Assembly (NCBI GenBank): GCA_034401795.1
Contig: CM067370.1
Location: 103,172,028-103,236,027, forward strand
Origin: Chaetoderma sp. LZ-2023a
Lineage: Eukaryota > Mollusca > Caudofoveata > Chaetodermatida > Chaetodermatidae
Length of the DNA stretch: 64,000 nt
Direction of reading: 5' to 3'
Shown here one piece after another: positions 1-10,457 of this stretch. Each line of letters opens with the position of its first letter. Position 1 is the first letter of the stretch. The notes under the pieces are model-generated. The model was given only the letters and a program-made list of their open reading frames with translations, was not told the DNA's origin and did not search any database. The position numbers and the translations under genes were made by a program.

Positions 1-929
1 TTGCGGGAACGCCCGCTAGTCCTCGGACTATCGTCACAACTGGAAGAAACACCCTGTTTCTTAGTTTCCTTAAATAAGCAGATATCCATTTGTCCAGAGA
101 TTTAATCAAGACCGACACGAATGACTCAAATCTCGCAATAGAACTAGTACGGCATCTGAATTCGGCGAAGAGATTCCCCCTCCGTAACGACCGGTATGAG
201 GGTACAAAAAAAGGACATTTCACACAGACATGTCCGGCAAATTCAGCTGAGTGATAGAGATCACAAATCGATGACGTACATTAAATCCTATCTGACGATT
301 TACCAGACTCCTAAAACGAAAAAAGCGTAACAATGATAGCTACCGCTTAGAAATCGTAAAAAGGAGACTAGAAACATAAAACGCACTTCTAAAAAAGGCA
401 AAAAATTCAAATTAGAAATCAAAATCCCTACCGACAAGAAAACAAACTTACATAGGAATAAATGAAAATCTTTGTCGAACACTAGATAATGATGATGATG
501 ATATAGTAATTAGGTTACCACGAAACGAGAATTTGATCTTTCACGAAAACCGGTAACAATATGAACATAGTTATAAAATACAATATAACCACTAATAAAC
601 TTCCTAAACAAAACTTAGGGAGGATTGAATTCATATTAGGCATATTCCTTGGTAATATAAAAGACAATAGTGTAGCTGACACAGCGCAAAGCATAAAAAA
701 CCTTAGAGAATATTTTAGCAGTAGTTCTGCTTGCAGAATAATTGAAAAGTGAATCTGTTTCCTATTTGGACTCCAGTGCGCATGCGTGAGCGTGCTTAGT
801 GACAAGCGTCACTATGAGGGATTATAGACTGGTGCCAGTCTATATCTGTCATTATGCTGGAGATGGACTTAACCATTAGCCTGGTTATGGGTCCATATTA
901 ATAGGAATAGGCATGGGGAGGTGTGTTTG
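1..929. other. No recognisable gene
   Basis: I see no coding pattern, RNA gene or repeat family here beyond a short GAT run near 488-503. The open frames in this stretch are short and have no family resemblance. Confidence 0.5.
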
Positions 930-1036
930 CAGGCATAAAATTTTCTTCTGATAGCTAAATGCAGATAATTGATTTAGCAAGTAGTGATTGAACGGTAATG
1001 GATGTTTTTGTGGTGTAATAACAACCGGGGTTTGTG
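930..1036 (+). repeat. DIRS terminal-repeat remnant
   Basis: This stretch resembles 38985-39065, the terminal part of the DIRS remnant. Both read 'gctaaatg', then 'attgatttagcaagtagtg', then a GTAA-containing block and a run of 'taataacaac' type. No recombinase gene lies beside it, so it looks like a stranded inverted terminal repeat. The matching is by eye; the family assignment depends on the 38 kb copy, where a tyrosine recombinase is adjacent. Confidence 0.5.
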
Positions 1037-1500
1037 TCGAATATTGTAGCTAAGGTCGATTAAGAGGCGCGCTACCAAGCGGTGGCGGAGTTCTCCAACT
1101 TTTGAACATACTAATTGCTCTGATTCTCCCCGGCCCGTCAGTCTGCAGGGAATATTTTGTTGGGAAAAAATTGCGTAGCAGTCACTGCTAAACAAATCGA
1201 ATAATGCATAGCAGTTCATAGCACTTGCATAGCAAACAAACTGTTGAAACTGGTTGGTGTCCCAACGGGGAAACCTTTCAAAACATGTTTGCATGATCAA
1301 AAACAGCTTTTTTCGTCTACACACGCTATGAGCAAGTGAATCCGAAAACAACCGAAAAGCATAATTTTCCGATTTCGCAAAACGTTTTCCTATGGAATGC
1401 ATAACATATGTCAGATTCAGAATATGCATGTACTGGCTCTGGCCAAGGTCAGGGAGTTCAGGAAACCTAAAATAATACGTATTGGCAGATTTGGCAATTA

Positions 1501-1575
1501 CATTGATTGGAAGCTGTTGCTGCTTAAGGCAGCAATACATCCCAGTCAAATTATTTTCAAAAAAATCATTAATGT
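1501..1575. repeat. Short hairpin repeat (family H), copy 1
   Basis: The core 'gctgttgctgcttaaggcagcaat' folds as a short stem around 'TTAAGG' and is followed by 'cccagtcaaattattttcaa'. The same core and outer arm recur at 29328, 30400, 52191, 52641 and 54281. Two more diverged copies are at 1722-1800 and 52451-52510. Confidence 0.6.
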
Positions 1576-1721
1576 ACCTCCCATGAATACTGTGATTTCA
1601 TTGACTAGGGTTAACATATATTTTGTAACTTGCCAATCTACATCACAAATCCCTTTGAACTGGTAGGCTAAACAAAGTACACATCATTCAATACAATGTA
1701 AGAAGGCTGAATAGTGTTAGT

Positions 1722-1800
1722 GCTTAACTGGAAGCTGTTGCAGGCTATGGCAGCTGTGAGCAACAGGTCCCCCTTAAAAATGTGCAACATATTCAACAGC
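1722..1800. repeat. Short hairpin repeat (family H), diverged copy 2
   Basis: It shares 'aactggaagctgttgcaggctatggcagc' style sequence with copy 1 and ends in 'attcaacagc', the outer arm seen in the better-preserved copies. It is more diverged than the others. Confidence 0.4.
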
Positions 1801-3737
1801 TTATTAAGATGAAATTGAGGTTCTGTGATACTATGACTTCAGTTGAAAGAGTTAACACTTTTTATTTAAAAATTACTAGTTGTTTTCTCCGGCTTAAATA
1901 GTGAATGATAAAAAGTTTTACTGTGATCAGCGTGTTTCCGTCAGGCATATCCAACTGTATGATCATTTTATTTTATTATTGTAAGCGCTTAGAGCACGCA
2001 ATATTTGCGTGGAATTATAGCGCACTATAAATATCCTATTATTATTATTATTATTATTAATCGGCTCACGTGTTACTAGTTTTACTACGAATACTACGAA
2101 TGCTATATATATATACTACTACGTCATTCATAAAATTACCGCGTAAAACATTGTTTATTTTCTTTACCGTCAGTAGTTTCCTTGCGATTCATTGGTTGCT
2201 CTCTATATCGTTATATTTGTTAACCAATAATCTTGCGAGAAAGTATGTTCCCAACTTTGGAGAAGAGTACTCGAGAACACTCGCGCATGCGTCGATCTTG
2301 GCGACATGCCATTCTAAATCTGTCGCTTACGCGAATCAAGTGCAATACGCCGCCGTAGCATGGCTAACTATCCTGTATCAGCCTTGATTTGGGGATGCGC
2401 TAACAGGAGCTTAGCATTCGCGATGATATAACTCAGTTTCCGAGACAAACATTGTCTAAATCGACCAGAATCAGCCTAGATAAACTTGTATTTTTAAAGT
2501 TTATCATAATGCTAACTAATGACGAGGCAATGATCAATAGCCATACCCCCCTATAGGAGAATTTAGATTTACAAGAGTCTGTTACAAGCATTATGTCGAC
2601 GGCCGTGAATACCCCGTGATACATATTGCGAGTTTCCGACTGGTGTCCAAACTCAAAACCGAAGTCTGTAACAGTTTATTATTATACCGGAAGAAGGAAG
2701 CCGCTAACGCATGCGCGCATCGCTAGCTTTTAGAATTGTGATCTATAGAGCGTGTTCTGAACTCGCTTCACCGGCGGTCATTTGTCCCATAGTGAAGGAA
2801 GGTTTGAAGATATGCGCTCTATAGCTATATATGTCTATGGGCTATATCTGAAATCAGCCTCCAGCGCATCTATCGCTTCCTTACTAAATTTGACAATCGT
2901 TTTGCAAGTTTTAGCGACTTTTTATCAAAAATATTTCTAAATTAAGTGAGTTGATTGAATTCTACATCAAAATCATGTATCGCAGAAATAGCTAAGCGAA
3001 GTTGTAAATGTGTAGCAACAGGTACTCATTTGCATCGCATTTTGCGATCCGATACCGCTCAAAATATTCCCCGGTCTGTCCAAATATCTGTTACAGGGGC
3101 GGGTTGAGTCAGAGCAGACTCGGACTAGTTATCTACATATGCTCACTTCATTCGTGATGCCATCGCTAATAACACCAGTGATTTGATGATGAACCTTATT
3201 CAATCAATTTAGCCACACACACCCCCCCCCCCACCCCCACACCCCTCCACACACACACACCCACCCCCTGTGCTTGCCTTTAGGCTAGCCTGATATCGAA
3301 AACTAGTAACGAGCACTTATAAACTGTGTAGTCACACGCATCCACGCATTTCAATATTCAGATCAATGTAACATACCGAGAGATGAATATCCAACTCCCT
3401 CCAATCCTTTTCATCAGTTTGTGAGTTTTTGCAAATTTACAAACTACATATGATCTGGTAAACATCAACACGTTATAAATGTTTTACAAATAAATTTACA
3501 TTTACACATTTTGCCTAAAAAGCTATATGATTGGCTGTTATTCTTAAATGTCAACCAATAATAAGCGAGGTCGTGAGTCACCTCTTAAAGCTGACCAAGT
3601 ATCGTAAGAGAAAGGAATTGTGTGCCCAAAAAAATATTCGGTCCAAACTCGGCGCTGAGTTGCACTGGTATAATTTCTACTCGATCACTCTAGCTGCTTC
3701 AAGCTAGGCTGGTACCCGACTCCTCGTTCCACCGCTC
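1801..3737. other. Intergenic stretch with simple repeats
   Basis: No gene is recognised. There is an (ATT)n run near 2033-2058 and a C/CA-rich stretch near 3213-3270. The longest open frames have no recognisable domain or composition bias. Confidence 0.5.
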
Positions 3738-4058
3738 TGGATAAAGATCTAACCTGGGAGAAACATATAGAGATTGTAACATCTAAAGTGGCAAGAAACA
3801 TTGGGATCATGCGACGACTTAAATCATACTTACCACCTAACATACTAAAAACACTATATTGCACGTTAATACTCCCACGAATTACTTATTGCAACACTAT
3901 TTGGACTAATACATATAAAATCAGACTGGCAAGACTAAAATCACTTCAAAAGCAAGCCATTAAACTTTTTGCACAAACAGGAGAGGCCCAAAATGTTTAC
4001 AAGACAGAAAATTTATTAAAACTAGAAGATATTGGTAATCTCCAATTATATACACAGG
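3738..4058 (+). pseudogene. LINE RT C-terminal fragment, left piece
   Basis: The translated frame reads DLTWEKHIEIVTSKVARNIG and continues through 'LPRITYCNTIW' and 'LKSLQKQAIKLFAQT'. These match the C-terminal part of the reverse transcriptase ORF in the long LINE at 33660-33990 almost codon for codon. The upstream endonuclease and catalytic RT parts are missing, so this is a 5'-truncated LINE copy. Homology stops at 'LQLYT' near 4058 and resumes at 6054, so the copy was split by an insertion. It is a dead fragment of the same PHD-finger LINE family found at 29-35 kb. Confidence 0.85.
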
Positions 4059-4249
4059 TTTTTTCAGTTATCCCCGTTAGTTTCGCTTACTGCCGTTAGG
4101 TGGCAGTTATAGCCACTCCGACATTACACGCGTGAAAACGAAGCGAAGCGTAGCATCACGCCTCGCGTCGCGTTGTATACAGTAGCCACCACTAGCCTCC
4201 ACTGTATAGCGCGCGTAGAGACTGTTACAACATCAACGTTACTGAATAT

Positions 4250-4251
<2 letters not shown>

Positions 4252-4300
<49 letters not shown>
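4252..4300. repeat. (AT)n microsatellite
   Basis: About 24 uninterrupted AT units lie inside the THAP transposon, followed by a C/CA-rich stretch and a G/T-rich stretch that is close to its inverse (4301-4430). Confidence 0.95.
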
Positions 4301-4302
<2 letters not shown>

Positions 4303-4621
4303 CACCTCAACCCCCACCCCCACCCCCACCACACACCCACTTCTCCCACACTGGCTGGCCTGGCGTTATGTGGGAGAGGTGTGTGTGTGGTGGGGGTGGG
4401 GGTTGAGGTGGGTGGAGGGGGCGTAGTTTCATACATGATTCGTACACCCGCCCATAGTTATTTTATCCGTATCTATAGTCAATCAGCAAGCACATCACAT
4501 ATTAGATCAGCCTTAAGATTTATAAGTGCCGAGCACACGATGAGAATGTCATCAAAATGTGTCAGTGATGTGACTGGTGCCGTGCTACTCAGTACTTTAA
4601 ACACATCCAATTTCGTACTTG

Positions 4622-4906
4622 CTTTCCCTCCCTCCCTCCCTCACACCCCAAGCCCCTCCCTCCCTCCCTCTCCCACCTCAACTCCCTGCCTCCCTCCCCC
4701 CACACACCCTCTCTCTCTCTCTCCCTTCTCTCTCTCTCTCTCCCCATCCCTCCCTCTCTCGCTCCCTCCCTCTCTCTCCCGACCTCTCTCTCCCTCTCGC
4801 TCTCTCCATCCCTCCCTCCCTCGCTCCCTCTCTCCCTCCATCTCCCCTCCTCTCTCTCTCTCCCTCCCTCAACCCCCCCCCCTCCCCTCCTGCCCTCCAT
4901 CCCTGC

Positions 4907-4907
<1 letters not shown>
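4622..4907. repeat. Polypyrimidine CCCT/CT-rich tract
   Basis: Nearly 290 bases are almost purely C and T on the plus strand (CCCT, CT and CCCTC units). The long serine/proline and glycine/arginine frames on both strands here are translations of this repeat, not genes. Confidence 0.95.

Positions 4908-4908
<1 letters not shown>

Positions 4909-4968
<60 letters not shown>
4909..4968. repeat. (GA)30 microsatellite
   Basis: Thirty uninterrupted GA units follow directly on the 290-base polypyrimidine tract, so the strand bias flips from pure pyrimidine to pure purine at 4909. Confidence 0.97.
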
Positions 4969-4969
<1 letters not shown>

Positions 4970-5546
4970 GTGAATTCATGCTATTCATCGAGTTGTACTG
5001 ACATCTTCTCTACTAAGCTGGAGTTTATCTTTAATGAAAGCTGGTATGTTAAGCTTGAAATCAGCTGTTTTCCAGGTGGGGTGAGATCCCCACAAGATAC
5101 TCTGGTGTGTTGTGTGGCTTTATAATTGGCGAATGTCTGACTTCTGTTTCTTAAGTTTGTCGGTCTCTGAATGAATGTTTCTGCACAATCAACAATACAG
5201 GTTGTGCTTAGATAGTTCTCTCGAAATGGTTCAGGACAACATGCTCTAATTGCTTCCCTGGGAAGCTAGATGTACTTTTACAATCTGCCCATGGTTTTCC
5301 GTAGACATGGTCATTTGTACAAAAGTCAGATTCCTGACATTGTGTACATATGTCAACATACTGGATGGATTCATTGTTTCTTTTATGTGCCGGCCTTATT
5401 AGTATCTACAACACCATGATAGAGTCCGTCTCTGACAAATCAGTTATATCATCACAGTTTATTTCATCGCTGCTATTAGTGGCCACGGAACAGTCTGAAA
5501 TGCTGAGTTTCTTTAGACATTTAATGTTTTTCCTTACCACCTTACG

Positions 5547-5679
5547 TCAACCTGGTGTGACACATTTATCGTAACCTAATTTTAATTTCGGATATTGGTT
5601 TCTCTCGGATGGTTTGTCATCCAAAAAATGTTCTGAACACACATATACCTGTTTTGGTAAGCCTTGTCTATTAATAGCG

Positions 5680-5734
<55 letters not shown>

Positions 5735-5762
5735 CTAGTCTGCTCGGTTCATCTGATGGCAT
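5547..5762 (-). pseudogene. THAP zinc-finger domain relic
   Basis: The minus-strand frame contains INRQGLPKQVYVCSEHFLDD followed by 'KPSERNQYPKLKLGYD'. This is the second half of a THAP DNA-binding domain: the C-x2-H zinc ligands lie in VCSEHF, followed by the usual F-x(n)-P region. The first half, with the C-x(2-4)-C ligands, is not visible; in its place is a 50-base C run read as polyglycine. A stop codon follows soon after the domain, and no DDE catalytic domain is readable downstream. It is therefore a broken transposase N-terminus belonging to the element around it. Assignment to THAP is based on recalled family motifs. Confidence 0.7.
5684..5733. repeat. Uninterrupted 50-base poly(C) run
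   Basis: Fifty consecutive C bases interrupt the THAP coding relic. The exact length may be unreliable in the assembly. Confidence 0.95.
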
Positions 5763-6053
5763 AACGTGGAATTTTTATGGGATTAAAAACGCTCAAGCCC
5801 TTCTTAAATATATTTAGTTTTCTGCTATTATTTGTGCACCCATTGACCGCACATGAATTTCCGCCACTTTTTCTGTATTTTACGTCGATATCCATTGTCC
5901 CCGAGTTTCAGATCTCTACATGTTCTTATGCTTATAATAATGATAACACTATGTACGCGTCTTAAGCGTTTTTCACTTGTGTAATGGAGGGCTATTACGT
6001 CATTAGCCAATGGCGGCGCCGGCGGTAATCTAGGTCACGTCTCGATGAACGCG

Positions 6054-6352
6054 TGTATACAACAATAAAAGATTTTTTCAAAGGTAATCTACCAAATTCA
6101 CTGTCTTCTCTCTTTAACCTAAACCTGAAATACACGCATACAACACCAGATCTAGACACAACTTTCACACAGAATACAATAGAACGGAAATCTCAAAACA
6201 AAAACCATCCTTCCAAGCTACAAAACTCTGGAATAACACAGACACGAACACACGTACACAGATTATTAGTCAAAATTCCTGCAAACATATTATTAAACAA
6301 ATGTTCATTAATAAGTACTAAATCGAGTAATTGGACCTCACTCATATATTAG
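6054..6352 (+). pseudogene. LINE RT C-terminal fragment, right piece
   Basis: The frame continues as TIKDFFKGNLPNSLSSLFNL, matching 'ILRDFHNGNLPSSLSNIFML' of the LINE ORF at 33974-34032. It goes on through a threonine- and histidine-rich tail (roughly to 6250) corresponding to the end of that ORF. It is the continuation of the piece that stops at 4058; removing the insert restores one uninterrupted alignment across the join. The final part, from about 6260, no longer resembles the 34 kb copy. Confidence 0.8.
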
Positions 6353-7054
6353 TTACTGCACCTTCATGCGCCCGGACACCACAGCAATTACCAGCAATTC
6401 ATCATGAAGAACCACCTGTTAACAATGCTGATATTACTGCTCTTGCCCTGCCTCTACACTCCGGTTTAACATATTGTCTACATAAAATAAAAGGTACCGG
6501 TACTGCTGAATATTCTGGACCTAGTGGGATTTGTGGGAGAACTTTCTGCATAAGGCAGCAATGTCTTCTATTCCAAATGTGTACAGAAGATTACTTACGT
6601 CATAACCAAATCAGTTTGTTGCTAGAATCATGTTGGCCATTGTTATCTTTACTGTATCATTAACCATAATCATATTTAATTTAATTTATTTTATTATATT
6701 ATATTTTATGTGAATGTCTGGCTCCTGGGTCTTACAGACAACACATCCCAAGGGACATAGCTCCTCTTGCTGGGTGTTTTGAAGAGGACTTGACCGGGGG
6801 CTGTGGTTGGCTAAGCCACCAACAACTCTCGGTCAGGTGGCTTTTCTGAATATTCAGCGAGTATGCAGCTTCTGTGTTAAATCCTGAGTCAAATTGGACC
6901 AGCACTCCTCAAGATATACACAGATCCAGAACTTGATCATATCTAAGAGCTCTAAAAAATCCAGCCATGACAAACACACTAAGAAATAGACTCGAACACA
7001 GCTTCACATAGCCGGTTTACTCTCTTTCCTCTAGGGAAAGAAGGTGATAGACAC
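6353..7054. other. Diverged LINE tail or unrelated sequence
   Basis: No gene is recognised. A partly palindromic stretch near 6800-6830 ('gtggttggctaagccaccaac') stands out. Because the LINE 3' end resumes downstream at ~7300, part of this may be diverged 3' UTR or a further insertion. Confidence 0.4.

Positions 7055-7110
<56 letters not shown>
7055..7110. repeat. (AAT)n microsatellite
   Basis: About 18 units of AAT. The 34 kb LINE copy has an (AAT)n run at 34302-34333 in the same relative place, so this is probably an expanded part of the LINE 3' UTR. Confidence 0.9.
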
Positions 7111-7299
7111 GTAGAAACAGGATGATCTCCAGCCCCCACCCACCCCCTTCATCCCCTAGCCCATTCCAATGAGTGAAATATGTTACCCACCGTATGAAGA
7201 ACAATAAAAAACAAGTGAACCATGTTTGTCAAATGTCTTGTCTTTTTCTCTTTTTTTTTCTCTTCTTTTTCTATGTCAAATCCTATATTATTTGTCTGT

Positions 7300-7478
7300 A
7301 GTTATGTATAATATATTGTCATAATGCCTTATGTCTACTTATGTCAAATCATGTGTAACTTGTATGTTATTCTATGTCAGGGGTCCACAAGCTAATAGGC
7401 ACAGCCTCCAGTGGACTCCCTGTTATCATATTGTAATTTGTAATATTTACCAAGAGAATAAATCAAATCAAATCAAAA
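7300..7478 (+). mobile_element. LINE 3' terminus with TCAAA-type tail
   Basis: The block 'ggggtccacaagctaataggcacagcctccagtggact' matches 34802-34841 of the long LINE. It is followed by 'aataaatcaaatcaaatcaaa', a short tandem tail in place of poly(A). The long LINE ends the same way with 'cttgaacttgaac'. Short 3' tandem tails are typical of CR1/L2-group LINEs. Confidence 0.75.
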
Positions 7479-7479
7479 A

Positions 7480-8000
7480 TTAGCACTATTGGTGATTATG
7501 AGCAATTGGAGTCAGGGTACGTACCAGCTTATCTTCAAGTAAGAGTTACCGGAGTGCATGGAAACCATAACATCCAATCTAGATGAAAACAAGCCTATAG
7601 ACGCAATATACTTAGATTTTTCCAAAGCTTTCGATACAGTACCACACAAAAGACTTCTAAAGAAAATGAGATTGTACGTTCTAGTAGAGCAACCAATTAA
7701 CTGGACTGAAGCATTTCTAACCGAAAGAAAACAGTGTGTAAAGATCAACGAAGCAACATCCGACTGGACAGCCATCACTAGTGGTGTGCCTCAAGGCAGT
7801 GTTTTGGTACCTACACTTTTCCTTTTGTATATAAACGTTCTACCCGATTCCATAACCTGCCCTTGTAAGATCTTTGCAGATGATACAAAACTGTTTGGTA
7901 ACCCTAACACCGTGAACCTTCAAGACAATATAGATAATGTATGCAATTGGTCTCAGATGTGGCAGCTACACGTTAATAAAGACAAAACACATGTAATACA
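7480..8000 (+). pseudogene. Second LINE, reverse transcriptase fragment
   Basis: The frame from 7558 carries RT palm signatures: 'YLDFSKAFDTVPHKRLL' (first catalytic Asp), 'SGVPQGSVL', 'FADDTKLF' (the catalytic Asp pair) and 'CNWSQMWQLHVNKDKTHVI'. These are standard for jockey/CR1-superfamily LINE RTs but differ from the 29-35 kb LINE, so this is a separate family, closer to the remnant at 43.8-44.4 kb. The N-terminal endonuclease is absent, the start is ragged just after the preceding LINE tail, and the 3' part disappears into the assembly gap. Whether it is disabled beyond the truncation cannot be seen. Confidence 0.85.
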
Positions 8001-8500
8001 NNNNNNNNNNNNNNNNNNNNNNNNNNNNNNNNNNNNNNNNNNNNNNNNNNNNNNNNNNNNNNNNNNNNNNNNNNNNNNNNNNNNNNNNNNNNNNNNNNNN
8101 NNNNNNNNNNNNNNNNNNNNNNNNNNNNNNNNNNNNNNNNNNNNNNNNNNNNNNNNNNNNNNNNNNNNNNNNNNNNNNNNNNNNNNNNNNNNNNNNNNNN
8201 NNNNNNNNNNNNNNNNNNNNNNNNNNNNNNNNNNNNNNNNNNNNNNNNNNNNNNNNNNNNNNNNNNNNNNNNNNNNNNNNNNNNNNNNNNNNNNNNNNNN
8301 NNNNNNNNNNNNNNNNNNNNNNNNNNNNNNNNNNNNNNNNNNNNNNNNNNNNNNNNNNNNNNNNNNNNNNNNNNNNNNNNNNNNNNNNNNNNNNNNNNNN
8401 NNNNNNNNNNNNNNNNNNNNNNNNNNNNNNNNNNNNNNNNNNNNNNNNNNNNNNNNNNNNNNNNNNNNNNNNNNNNNNNNNNNNNNNNNNNNNNNNNNNN
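8001..8500. other. Assembly gap (500 N)
   Basis: Exactly 500 undetermined bases, which is probably a fixed-size placeholder. The gap falls between a truncated LINE and the truncated start of a near-identical duplicated repeat, as expected where repeats break an assembly. Confidence 0.98.
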
Positions 8501-9740
8501 CGAGAGTTCTGTTCTAGTCCGTATCCTTGGAGTCGCATCGAGAATCTAGGTCCGCATACAATGGAGTAGGAGTTATAGGTTAGGTTAGGAAACAGTTAAG
8601 TTAAGTAACGTAGCTAACATTTAGTCAAACTTATTTCAAGTATTTTCTTTGCCTCATGGCAGTAAAAGCCAACTTAGTTATATTGTACAGTTAGTAAAAT
8701 AAATTATCACCTTGATAATCAAGGCACGAGTTTGGGTTATAATTCTCGATACTACGGAAGACCACCGTAGCGTACCTGTACTTCATGATAAACAGTCAGA
8801 TCAGGCCCGGATAGTAAATACAAATATCGTTCAATACATCTACCAACGAGGCGAGCTGCTATCCATCTCTTTGGTTTGCGGTAAGGTTGGTTGTCGCAGC
8901 AACCTCACATACAGACCTTGCCTAAAGCTGAAGAGACTTCAGAGTCGGTTATACATTAAGAGTACGTATACCCAGTGTTAGGAGGTACGTCAGGAACATA
9001 GGTGACGTCATAAACTCTTCAACGTGTTCATAAGAAAGAGCACATAGTGTGCGAAGAGAGTTTGGGAGGGAGGCAAACCACTGATTTTAATTTTTGACCT
9101 GGAATTATTCTTCCAGGCCTTTTTTTTTTTTTTCACAGTGCGTGCATACTTTTATTTAGATCTTCCAATCACGTAAACAATAGCTCACATGGGTGTTCTC
9201 TTGGATGCTGATACGTATTTTTCTGCAGAGAACACCCAAGCTCGAACGTACCACAATTACAATACAGTTTTTATAAAATACAATATAAATATATAATCAC
9301 ATAACTATACCCGAGAAGAGTATCACAGATTATGCTAATTACATGTGCATCCCGGGTAAATAAAGGGATGCACCCAGTGTATACTGATTAATATAATGCG
9401 GCCCGTTAGTGCGAATCTGCATGGGTAGCTTCCACTAACCCACAATCCGTCCCATCGTACTGACACGGGAACTAAAATGATAAGAAAAATATCAAATAAT
9501 AACAAGGTAAAAAGACTAATTTATCAGGCAGCCCCAGCGTAGCTGAGACTGCATGGCGGGATTATGACATATTCGCTACAGTGTGTTGTGTACTTACATC
9601 GCACATGACGTGTTTACAACACAGGAATCTGCAGCGATTATTTTATGTGAGACACTGCTATGCAAGAATATTTCGCAGCTGTGTAGGATGACGTAGTCAG
9701 TCTAGGGACTGGGTGTCAATTGTTAAAACACATATAATAA
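8501..9740 (+). repeat. 1.24 kb direct repeat, copy R1
   Basis: This is nearly identical to 11592-12829. By eye I count about eight substitutions plus a length difference in one T tract. The left end is cut by the gap; the shared sequence ends at 'acatataataa' in both copies. Internal features are an AATAAA at about 8698, two perfect short inverted repeats ('gggtgttctc...gagaacaccc' near 9190-9235 and 'gtgcatccc...gggatgcac' near 9345-9373), and an 89-codon frame from 8712 with no recognised domain. I interpret it as the downstream part of a long LTR. Confidence 0.75.
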
Positions 9741-10445
9741 GTGGGCTGAAAGCTGTTGGAACCGCGATGATATTCTGTATCTTCCGTCGGTGTTCCGGTC
9801 CACTCGTCTAGTCCCACACTTCCAGCCAGTCCTCCAGATGGGTCGGTCTCCACGTCGACGATGCTCCTGAGTCTCGATTTTTCACCTCTTTTATACTACT
9901 CGTGACGTCAGAGGCAGATGCCTCGGCCAATCAGCGGCCGAGCAATAGACAATCAGCGTGCAGCCAGATCATTGACGTATTTACCACATTCTAGAACATT
10001 CTAGATCTATTTATGCACATACACGATCACGACGTCAAAAGCAATATTTTGAAGATAATTTAAGGAGATCTTCGCGGATAACTCAGCCATTTCTGGGCCG
10101 ATTTTAAAATGGTTAACAGTTCTAGAAAGCTCGTTTTATTCTTGTCCTGATTCCTACCAAGAACAACGAGAACAGAAAAAGTAAATGTTTTTACGCGTAC
10201 TCACTCGGTACACTATACGCATGCACTCACTTCCAATTCCGAGACGTGTCGTCTGGGAAGCTCTGACGAGCGTGCATGCGCACCACACGTTTTATCGGAT
10301 TTTAACGAAAACCTCTCTCATAGGGCTTATGTACGTGTACTATCCTACCCAGGGGAGCGTGCTTGGAGTGAATCCGGAATGGCCATTCTGTACCCAGCTT
10401 TGCTGGGACAGTCAGTACCCATCCTGTCGGTCCATGCTATGCTAC
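9741..10445 (-). mobile_element. Gypsy long-LTR fragment (copy C)
   Basis: This matches the start-proximal part of the gypsy LTR at 28706-28989 plus 34911-35327 without the LINE insertion, so it shows the empty site. It runs minus-strand-wise from 'TAGCATAGC' at 10445. A pyrimidine run (10446-10454, the complement of a possible polypurine tract) follows. It carries the family promoter block: TATAAAAG at 9888-9895, CRE-like TGACGTCA at 9903-9910, CCAAT at 9927-9931 and a heat-shock element at 9989-10005. It is cut off at 9740 by repeat R1. Confidence 0.75.
9888..10005 (-). promoter_or_regulatory. LTR promoter block: HSE, CCAAT, CRE, TATA (copy C)
   Basis: Reading the minus strand, the order is TTCnnGAAnnTTC heat-shock element (9989-10005), CCAAT box (9927-9931), TGACGTCA (9903-9910) and TATAAAAG (9888-9895). 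The same order is seen in the other copies of this LTR. Confidence 0.6.
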
Positions 10446-10457
10446 CCCCTCCTAGTT

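Larger units (their letters stand above)
4056..6056 (-). mobile_element. THAP-type DNA transposon inside a LINE
   Basis: The ~2 kb between the two LINE pieces has diverged inverted ends. The left block 'atagccactccgacattacacgcgtgaaaa' near 4112-4139 is the reverse complement, with few changes, of 'ttttcacttgtgtaatggagggctat' near 5970-5996. The outermost bases read ACACAGG on the left and CGCGTGT on the right. Both flanks read TATA(CA), so the target duplication could be TA, AT or longer. It carries a THAP-domain relic on the minus strand and several long simple repeats. The superfamily is not settled; THAP domains occur in P-type and ISL2EU-type transposases among others. Confidence 0.6.

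Noticed and set aside
974..1549. 191-codon open frame on the minus strand
   Set aside because: It starts inside a hairpin repeat and ends inside a DIRS terminal-repeat remnant, uses a non-ATG first codon as drawn, and shows no domain, so it is probably a chance frame.
4239..5125. Long Ser/Pro-, Arg/Glu- and Gly-rich frames on both strands
   Set aside because: They are translations of the polypyrimidine and GA/AT repeats; open frames on both strands are expected from such sequence.
8578..8600. 'ggttaggttagg' as a telomere-type repeat
   Set aside because: Only two to three units and embedded in an LTR-like repeat; not a telomeric tract.
8712..8981. 89-codon frame conserved in both R repeats (also 11803-12072)
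   Set aside because: The repeats are nearly identical overall, so conservation of the frame carries no information, and no domain is recognisable.
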